Shown: positions 1 to 4,614 of the stretch, piece by piece
Layout: each line of letters begins with the position of its first letter
Position numbering within the stretch: the first letter of the stretch is position 1
Assembly: GCA_030621455.1 (NCBI GenBank)
Contig: JAUXHQ010000096.1
Location: 1 to 7,110 of the forward strand
From: Deltaproteobacteria bacterium
Lineage (GTDB): Bacteria; Desulfobacterota; UBA8473
Direction: 5' to 3'
DNA length: 7,110 nucleotides
Notes under the pieces: model-generated
Seen by the model: only the letters and a program-made list of their open reading frames with translations
What the model was told of the DNA's origin: nothing
Databases searched by the model: none
Made by a program: the position numbers and the translations under genes

Positions 1-55
1 AACCCACGACCTTTGGTTCCGGAGACCAACGCTCTATCCCCTGAGCTAATCGCCC
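1..55 (-). tRNA. tRNA-Arg (anticodon CCG), 3' end cut off by the window edge
   Basis: Read on the minus strand, the sequence starts with a seven-base acceptor strand (GGGCGAT, 55 to 49), then TA at positions 8-9, a D arm with GCTC pairing to GAGC, and an anticodon stem TTGGT/ACCAA enclosing the loop CTCCGGA. The anticodon CCG lies at 20-22 and reads the arginine codon CGG. The variable loop AGGTC and the T stem GTGGG follow, and the sequence stops just after the first two T-loop bases, so the 3' half of the acceptor stem lies outside the window. The isotype call rests on the anticodon and the clean cloverleaf fit; the missing 3' part could not be checked. Confidence 0.93.
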
Positions 56-141
56 CATTTCTGACAGATTTAAAAAGCTTGAAGGCTGTTCGTGATATCT
101 ACACCGTACATCAATATAAACGACACTATTACAGGTAAAAG

Positions 142-248
142 TTCATGTCAAGGTAAAAAATGGTCATAAAGAGACGAGCATTGGGGTCCCACGAAAAAAG
201 AGATCGTGACAAAAAGATTAGTTTAGGATTGCCCCCTCTTGACATGAA
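142..248. repeat. 11-bp perfect inverted repeat, arms 142-152 and 238-248
   Basis: TTCATGTCAAG at 142-152 is the exact reverse complement of CTTGACATGAA at 238-248. Each arm contains a consensus -35 hexamer TTGACA, one pointing left towards the tRNA gene and one pointing right towards the exported protein gene. The arms are 85 bp apart, so this looks more like two similar promoter elements, or two sites for one regulator, than a hairpin. Confidence 0.5.
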
Positions 249-267
249 TCAATGAATTTTGTATGTT
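239..267 (+). promoter_or_regulatory. Sigma-70-type promoter of the exported FGE-like gene
   Basis: A perfect -35 box TTGACA (239-244) is followed after 17 bases by TATGTT (262-267), which matches the -10 consensus at four of six positions. Transcription would begin near 274, giving a leader of about 30 bases to the ATG at 304. This also argues against the upstream TTG at 259 as a start codon, since it would not be transcribed from this promoter. Confidence 0.55.
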
Positions 268-290
268 TGGTCGACAGTTGATAAGGGGCG

Positions 291-297
291 AGGTGAG
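291..297 (+). promoter_or_regulatory. Ribosome binding site deciding the start at 304
   Basis: AGGTGAG at 291-297 lies six bases before the ATG at 304. The longer reading frame from a TTG at 259 has no comparable site. Starting at 304 also places a signal peptide exactly at the N-terminus. Confidence 0.7.
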
Positions 298-303
298 TTT
301 TTC

Positions 304-1131
304 ATGAAAATGATCTCATTAATTGTAATTGCTATCCTTCTATCCTTACCGAGCTCTCTATTCGTTGAAGATTTGTCCCTAACCTATGCTCAACCGCCAT
401 CAACGCGAAAATCAATAGAGAGGTTCACAAATTCTATTGGTATGGCGTTCGTGATGATCTCTGCCGGGAGCTTCGTGATGGGGAGTCCTTCTAATGAAGA
501 GGGGAGGGAAAGCGATGAGGACAGGCACAGGGTAACAATCACCCTACCCTTCTTTATGCAGACAACAGAGGTTACTCAGACTCAATGGAAAATGATAATG
601 GGCGACAATCCGTCGCATTTCAAAGGGGATGACTTACCCGTTGAGACCGTATCTTGGAACGATGTCCAAGAATTTATCCAGGAGCTTAACCACCGAGAAG
701 GAACAGACAAGTATAGGTTACCCATGGAGGTTGAGTGGGAGTTTGCAAGCCGTGCAGGAACGGATACACCGTTTTCGTTTGGTGCATGTTTGAGCACCGA
801 CCATGCCGACTATGACGGCAGATTTCCCTTGTCTGGGTGTTCGGAGGGAGGATACCGCGAGAAAACTGCACCTGTGACAAGCTTTGCTCCCAACGTCTGG
901 GGGCTATTTGACATGCATGGCAATGTGTGGGAGTGGTGCCAGGATCGATACGGCAAATATCCCTCGAGCCATGTTAGTGATCCCAAAGGGTCGATTGATG
1001 GCTCATTTCGAGTTCTCAGGGGCGGCAGTTGGGACGTTAGCGCGCGCAGTTGCCGCTCAGCCAATCGTGGCAGGAGCTTTCCGGCTCTTAAGGGCAGCTC
1101 TATCGGTTTCCGTCTTGTCAGGACATATTAG
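304..1131 (+). CDS. Exported formylglycine-generating-enzyme / sulfatase-modifying-factor family protein
   Basis: This 275-residue protein begins with a signal peptide: MKM, a hydrophobic stretch (about residues 4-20), then a likely cleavage site after TYA near residue 29. The remainder is one FGE-sulfatase domain (about residues 44-273). Family hallmarks seen are the opening MAFVMISAGSFVMGS, the TTEVTQTQW block, the DLPVETVSWNDV block, YRLPMEVEWEFASRAG, MHGNVWEWCQD, FRVLRGGSW and the closing GFRLVR. True formylglycine-generating enzymes use a copper-binding cysteine pair spaced as GGSYxCxxxxC. Here the stretch is GGSWDVSARSC, so the first cysteine is replaced by Val245 and only Cys250 remains. 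Oxidation of sulfatase cysteines is therefore unlikely; a binding or structural role in the periplasm or at the cell surface is more plausible, as for many bacterial members of this fold. No sulfatase gene is nearby. The fold is certain; the function is unknown. The gene appears monocistronic. Confidence 0.9.
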   Translation: MKMISLIVIAILLSLPSSLFVEDLSLTYAQPPSTRKSIERFTNSIGMAFVMISAGSFVMGSPSNEEGRESDEDRHRVTITLPFFMQTTEVTQTQWKMIMGDNPSHFKGDDLPVETVSWNDVQEFIQELNHREGTDKYRLPMEVEWEFASRAGTDTPFSFGACLSTDHADYDGRFPLSGCSEGGYREKTAPVTSFAPNVWGLFDMHGNVWEWCQDRYGKYPSSHVSDPKGSIDGSFRVLRGGSWDVSARSCRSANRGRSFPALKGSSIGFRLVRTY

Positions 1132-1219
1132 CGCTTTTATCCCCCGGACAGAATCCAGGGAGTGGGTGCAGAGACTTCCGGCGATACCATTTACGTGTAA
1201 CTTTTTTTCGTTTCAGTTT

Positions 1220-1239
1220 GCCGGTTGTCGGGCTTTTTT
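1220..1239 (+). terminator. Weak candidate rho-independent terminator after the FGE-like gene
   Basis: A short GC-rich hairpin (CCG at 1221-1223 with CGG at 1230-1232, loop GTTGT as part of CCGGTTGTCGG, plus an outer G-C pair with one bulged G) is followed at once by six T residues (1234-1239). The position, about 90 bases after the stop codon, suits a terminator, but the stem is only four pairs, so the call is tentative. Confidence 0.35.
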
Positions 1240-1261
1240 GTGATGAAGCGGTTGGTCATTA

Positions 1262-1280
1262 TTTGATTCGATAAATCAAA
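1262..1280. promoter_or_regulatory. Palindromic operator-like site upstream of the crotonase gene
   Basis: TTTGATT (1262-1268) and AATCAAA (1274-1280) form a perfect 7-bp inverted repeat around CGATA. It overlaps a possible -35 box TTGATT (1263-1268) that is 17 bases upstream of a poor -10 box TAACTT (1286-1291). A dyad placed on a promoter is typical of a repressor site, but no regulator gene lies in the window and the promoter itself is weak. A simple leader hairpin is the alternative. Confidence 0.35.
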
Positions 1281-1302
1281 AAGGGTAACTTCTTAAAAAG
1301 CC

Positions 1303-1319
1303 GGGGTGAGAACCACCTC
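1303..1319 (+). other. Small hairpin in the crotonase leader
   Basis: GGGGTG (1303-1308) pairs with CACCTC (1314-1319), including one G-T wobble, around the loop AGAAC. It ends 24 bases before the Shine-Dalgarno site. No T-run follows, so it is not a terminator. Any regulatory role is unproven. Confidence 0.3.
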
Positions 1320-1341
1320 TGAGTCTTTGAAAAGTTATGAA

Positions 1342-1347
1342 AAGGAG
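1342..1347 (+). promoter_or_regulatory. Ribosome binding site deciding the crotonase start at 1355
   Basis: AAGGAG at 1342-1347 sits seven bases before the ATG at 1355. An in-frame ATG at 1337 lies upstream of this site and has no ribosome binding site of its own, so the later ATG is the better start. Confidence 0.75.
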
Positions 1348-1354
1348 ACCAAAT

Positions 1355-2080
1355 ATGGAAAAGCCGGTGCTATTCGAGATTGAAAACGGGATAGGAATCA
1401 TTACCTTGAATCGTCCTCATAGGAGTAACGCCATCAACCAGGACCTGCTGATACACCTCTTTGACTGTATTGAAGAGGTAGCCGGCAATAATGAGATCAT
1501 GGTTGGGATAATTACAGGTAACGGCAACTCATTCTGTTCGGGTATCGATCTTGCAGCTGTCGAAACAGACAACCTGCTCAATCCCCGGGGCGACGGCACA
1601 GATTTTATGGATGTGATTCACGCGTGCAAAAAACTCATAATAGGAGTGATCAACGGTCACACCATAACCGGGGGGCTTGAAATAGCCTTAAACTGTGATT
1701 TTCTGATTGCCTCCGAACGCGCCTCATTCAGAGACACGCATGCAAGGATAGGGATCTGCCCCGGATGGGGAATGACACAGCTCCTCCAACAGGCAGTCGG
1801 TCTGCGCATGGCCAAGCAGATCTCCTTTACGGGTGAACCGATTTCAGCCCAAAGTGCGCTTCGATGCGGTCTCGTCAATGAAGTGGTGCCTCACGAGCAA
1901 CTTATGGAACGTTCAAGGCACATCGCTATGGACATATGCGCCGCTAATCAGGACGTGCTGGCAGTCCAAAAAGACCTGATGGAATTCAGGAGCAACGCCA
2001 CTCTGGACGAAGCTCTGGCACATGAGCGTAAACGGTGCATGGAGATCACTGGCAAGAGTTGGGGAGGATCCTCCTCATGA
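1355..2080 (+). CDS. Enoyl-CoA hydratase/isomerase (crotonase) family protein
   Basis: This 241-residue cytoplasmic protein has the usual length and block order of a stand-alone crotonase: ITLNRPHRSNAI (about 16-27), the first oxyanion-hole segment NSFCSGIDL (58-66), the second oxyanion-hole segment NGHTITGGLEIALNCD (100-115), then FRDTHARIGICPGWGMTQ and FTGEPISAQSALRCGLVNEVV. Members bind acyl-CoA thioesters and stabilise the enolate, catalysing hydration, isomerisation or related steps in fatty-acid or aromatic-acid degradation. Of the two glutamates that hydrate the double bond in rat crotonase, Glu144 is conserved (Glu109), but the Glu164 position is His129. The DTHARxG version is, from memory, shared by a recognised group of bacterial homologues, so this is probably a subfamily trait. 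The exact substrate cannot be read from sequence. No other beta-oxidation gene is present here, and the gene appears to be transcribed alone from a promoter in 1250-1340. An alternative ATG lies at 1337. Confidence 0.92.
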   Translation: MEKPVLFEIENGIGIITLNRPHRSNAINQDLLIHLFDCIEEVAGNNEIMVGIITGNGNSFCSGIDLAAVETDNLLNPRGDGTDFMDVIHACKKLIIGVINGHTITGGLEIALNCDFLIASERASFRDTHARIGICPGWGMTQLLQQAVGLRMAKQISFTGEPISAQSALRCGLVNEVVPHEQLMERSRHIAMDICAANQDVLAVQKDLMEFRSNATLDEALAHERKRCMEITGKSWGGSSS

Positions 2081-2093
2081 TGACGCAGGCTCT

Positions 2094-2165
2094 ATGAGTT
2101 CATTAATTTTAGCCGGGCTTATGATGGTGGGATATGTTGTGGCCTACCATACATACGGTACTTAA
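2094..2165 (+). pseudogene. Possible stump of a CstA-type transporter gene (first membrane helix only)
   Basis: Starting at an ATG 13 bases after the crotonase stop, a 23-codon frame encodes MSSLILAG, a hydrophobic run and VVAYHTYGT, then TAA. Short N-terminal helices ending in AYxxYG are characteristic of carbon-starvation CstA peptide/pyruvate transporters in many bacteria. No continuation of such a protein is seen in any frame beyond 2165, where the AAA+/VWA gene ends from the other side. Either a cstA-like gene lost everything after its first helix, or this is a chance hydrophobic peptide. The upstream ribosome binding site is poor. The resemblance is from memory of the family and covers only about 20 residues. 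Confidence 0.3.
2124..2150. other. Hairpin between convergent genes
   Basis: ATGGTGGG (2124-2131) pairs with CCTACCAT (2143-2150) over eight pairs with one G-T wobble and an 11-base loop. It lies between the convergent ends of the crotonase and AAA+/VWA genes, where a bidirectional terminator would be expected. No T-run follows on either strand, so it would not act as a standard intrinsic terminator. It also overlaps the CstA-like stump. Confidence 0.3.
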
Positions 2166-2167
2166 AA

Positions 2168-4351
2168 CTAAACATGGGTCCTTTCTTCGAGCAAAACAGG
2201 GGTTAGTTCCTCCGTTCCCCCTATCATGTAGACCCTCCCTCTCCCTATCCTTGAGATCTCTCTCATTAGCCGCGGATTTGCAGACTTCTCATTGATACAC
2301 ACACAGGATATGGTTATACCTTTTCGAATAGCCTTTGCCGCTTCATCTATGCAGTACCTCCCCGGAAAGGGTTTGGGTGCATTAGCATCTCCGTCAGAGA
2401 TCAGGACTATATGTCGCTTTGCCTCGCCTTTGTTCTGCTGAATCAGAAGTGACCGCGCCTTTGATAGCCCATAACCGATGTTTGTAAAGGCATTTTCATG
2501 AAGCTCTAGGTCCAAAACCTTCCTTGCCACCACATACGGATTACGGGTAATCTCAACTATGATATCGGCCATGTTTGAAAAAGTTACTATGCCGATCCTA
2601 TCCTTGTAGTGGGTACAGGCCAGGGCAAGCGCTATGGCGCTCTCTTTTGCATACCAGAGCTTATCCAGTTGAGACATGGTGCCGGAGAGGTCCATGGCTA
2701 TCACGATCTCCAACTTCTTCCTGATGTCTTTTTTGCATACCATTATATCCTCTCTCGTTATATAATTCCGCCGATTTCTAATAGCCTCCCTAACAGTATC
2801 CTTTACGGACACATCTCTAAACCTGTCTCCTAACCTGTATTTTCTGAGGCCTACTATCCTTCCCTCACCCAAGTTCAACCTCTTCCCTGTCTTATGCCTC
2901 CCCTCCCCGGATGAATTGTAATAGTCCCAGTGCCTTGGGACCAGTTTTTCAAGTAGCATCGAAACCGCTTTCCTCGTTATGTCCCATCCCTCTTCACCCT
3001 TTTCAAGGATGTTCTTATCCTCCAGCATATCGATGGTCTTCTTAAGGGCAAGTTCTTCGAGTCTCTTCATGTATTCTTTAAACATCTTGTCCCTATCCTT
3101 GCGCTTCTCCTCGATCTCCCAGAGGATTTTCTCGGTCATATCCTCTATATTACCCGATCTAACATCCTCATCGAGTTTATCAACCACCCTCTTATGTGTC
3201 CTGGCTAGCTGTGAGTCGGGAAACCTGTGGATCCTTCTCAGCAAAAGGTCGAAATAACCCATCCTCAAGGGCCGTTTGAACCTCTCCACCCTCACCATTT
3301 CTTCTATCAGATCCTGTATCTCGTCTACAGTCAAGGCAACGACATCTTCCTTCCTGCGTGTTCCACCGAGGACATCGTCCACTATCTCCTCGATTATCTC
3401 CCCGGGGCTCCTTACTGCCTCCGCGTGAGGGGCCACGGTAATCCTGTGCGGCAAAGATACAGTTGAGGCAGTTCTAAGAATTTCATCATCATCCTTCAAG
3501 CTTATACGTTTGTATATAGGTAGCAACTCGGCGAATCTCATGCCCCCCCTGGTACTGACCCCCCTTTTCACATCCGAGTGGTTCCTCGTCTTGTATATAA
3601 TATCGATCACCTTGTCCTTGATACCATCATCCAGATTCTTTCCGTGGAAGACAATATCGCTCTCTCTAGCGGAGTCTTCCATGTAAGGCAGTTCCATAAT
3701 ATCGAAGTGGTCTATCATGTCTATCGGCAGAGACTTGAGCGCATCCTCTCCGCCCGTGGCAACGATCAAAATATCGAGAGGGATTTTTTCTTCGTGACCG
3801 CCAATGGTTATGGTATCTTCCAGGGCGCAGAGAATGACATTCAATACCCTTTCCGGTATCCGATCCACAAAATCGAGAAGCAAGAACCCCCGGTTCGATC
3901 TCAGCAGCTTACCGGGCGAAAAAGTTCTTATATCATAGAGACCGTACTCAAGGGCGGTTCCCGGATCTATCCCCCCTATCAAATCCTCCGGAAGCAACTC
4001 GGGGCTTCCCTGAACTCTCTTCACCCTCTGAGAAGCGGACACTATCTGAAGTGTTATCTCCGAATTTATCTTCCTTTCCGCACACCACGGACAAGACGGG
4101 TTTTCAGGATGACAGTTTATTGGACAATCTTTTACGACTTCCATATCCCGGAGGATGCCACTGATCTTCTCTGCCAGTACCGTCTTGCCGCTCCCCGGAG
4201 GTCCGAGTATAAGCAAATGGTGGCCCGAGCAAAGGCTTGTGATCACCTCCTCTTTCTTCTTATTATCCAGTCGAAAATCACCAAACAACCTCTCCTTCGC
4301 CTCTTCCAATGGAACTGCTTTCAAACGGGTCATAATCTCACTGCGTAGCAA
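2168..4351 (-). CDS. Magnesium-chelatase-like AAA+ ATPase fused to a VWA domain (ChlI/ChlD-like)
   Basis: This 727-residue cytoplasmic protein has a chelatase-type AAA+ domain (about 20-300), a charged, largely helical linker with likely coiled coil (about 340-455) and a C-terminal VWA domain (about 545-720). Walker A is GPPGSGKT (50-57); LPEDLIGGIDPGTALEYG and SPGKLLRSNRG match the BchI/ChlI pattern. In the VWA domain the metal site is complete: DLSGT (Asp554, Ser556, Thr558), Thr623 in FTNIG and Asp653 in SDGD. Oddities are Walker B as LLLDFVD with Phe161 in place of glutamate, a sensor-1 stretch ATGG without asparagine, an arginine-finger position DHF with His215, and a CX3CX6CX2C cluster (Cys76-Cys90). 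Such proteins pair ATP-driven remodelling with VWA-mediated partner binding. The layout resembles ChlD, but no pigment-synthesis gene is near, so tetrapyrrole chelation is unlikely. A TTG start at 4351 is chosen for its ribosome binding site; a TTG at 4378 would add nine residues. It is divergent from prkA. No convincing promoter was found; TAGAAT at 4421-4426 (minus strand) is a possible -10 box. Confidence 0.9.
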   Translation of the reverse strand: MLRSEIMTRLKAVPLEEAKERLFGDFRLDNKKKEEVITSLCSGHHLLILGPPGSGKTVLAEKISGILRDMEVVKDCPINCHPENPSCPWCAERKINSEITLQIVSASQRVKRVQGSPELLPEDLIGGIDPGTALEYGLYDIRTFSPGKLLRSNRGFLLLDFVDRIPERVLNVILCALEDTITIGGHEEKIPLDILIVATGGEDALKSLPIDMIDHFDIMELPYMEDSARESDIVFHGKNLDDGIKDKVIDIIYKTRNHSDVKRGVSTRGGMRFAELLPIYKRISLKDDDEILRTASTVSLPHRITVAPHAEAVRSPGEIIEEIVDDVLGGTRRKEDVVALTVDEIQDLIEEMVRVERFKRPLRMGYFDLLLRRIHRFPDSQLARTHKRVVDKLDEDVRSGNIEDMTEKILWEIEEKRKDRDKMFKEYMKRLEELALKKTIDMLEDKNILEKGEEGWDITRKAVSMLLEKLVPRHWDYYNSSGEGRHKTGKRLNLGEGRIVGLRKYRLGDRFRDVSVKDTVREAIRNRRNYITREDIMVCKKDIRKKLEIVIAMDLSGTMSQLDKLWYAKESAIALALACTHYKDRIGIVTFSNMADIIVEITRNPYVVARKVLDLELHENAFTNIGYGLSKARSLLIQQNKGEAKRHIVLISDGDANAPKPFPGRYCIDEAAKAIRKGITISCVCINEKSANPRLMREISRIGRGRVYMIGGTEELTPVLLEERTHV

Positions 4352-4357
4352 ATCGAA

Positions 4358-4366
4358 CTCCTTCCT
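4358..4366 (-). promoter_or_regulatory. Ribosome binding site deciding the TTG start of the AAA+/VWA gene
   Basis: On the minus strand AGGAAGGAG (4366 to 4358) stands six bases before a TTG at 4351-4349. Neither the TTG at 4378 nor the first in-frame ATG at 4333 has a properly spaced site. TTG initiation is less common than ATG and may keep expression modest. Confidence 0.6.
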
Positions 4367-4559
4367 GTTAAGGGACAACCAGTGCTTACTTATGTCAAAT
4401 CAGATCTTCTGCGATCAGCAATTCTAAACAGCCTCACAACTCACAGATTTCATAAATACATGAACCCTCCATGAATAGCAACAGGAAAAGAGAGGAAGAG
4501 ATCCCCCCATGGCTTCCTGATACTTTGGTCGAAATTAGAACCAAGCCCGATTTTTCTTA

Positions 4560-4588
4560 TTGTCATTGTATTCCTTATTTGGTAAAAT
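4560..4588 (+). promoter_or_regulatory. Strong sigma-70-type promoter of prkA
   Basis: TTGTCA (4560-4565) and TAAAAT (4583-4588) each match the consensus at five of six positions and are separated by the ideal 17 bases. Transcription would start near 4595, leaving a leader of only about 20 bases that is mostly the purine-rich ribosome binding site AGGAAGGAGG (4601-4610). Confidence 0.65.
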
Positions 4589-4614
4589 TATGATTAAAAG
4601 AGGAAGGAGGCAAA

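Noticed and set aside
259..303. N-terminal extension of the FGE-like protein from a TTG codon
   Set aside because: It has no ribosome binding site, lies inside the likely promoter and would bury the signal peptide behind 15 residues.
884..1243. 119-codon plus-strand frame overlapping the end of the FGE-like gene
   Set aside because: It is an out-of-frame shadow of a clearly conserved coding region; its translation shows no family motif and it has no ribosome binding site.
2063..2074. 12-bp palindrome GGAGGATCCTCC at the end of the crotonase gene
   Set aside because: It lies inside the coding sequence, has no room for a loop and is not followed by a T-run, so it is probably chance.
3578..4348. 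256-codon plus-strand frame antisense to the AAA+ domain
   Set aside because: The opposite strand carries unmistakable AAA+ motifs throughout this stretch; the antisense translation shows no recognisable domain.
2168..4351. Assignment as a true magnesium chelatase subunit of chlorophyll synthesis
   Set aside because: The domain layout fits, but the neighbours are prkA and an unrelated crotonase, with no tetrapyrrole gene, and the AAA+ active site is altered.
4393..4398. Perfect TTGACA on the minus strand upstream of the AAA+/VWA gene
   Set aside because: At 16 to 18 bases downstream there is only TCCCTT-like sequence, with no acceptable -10 box.
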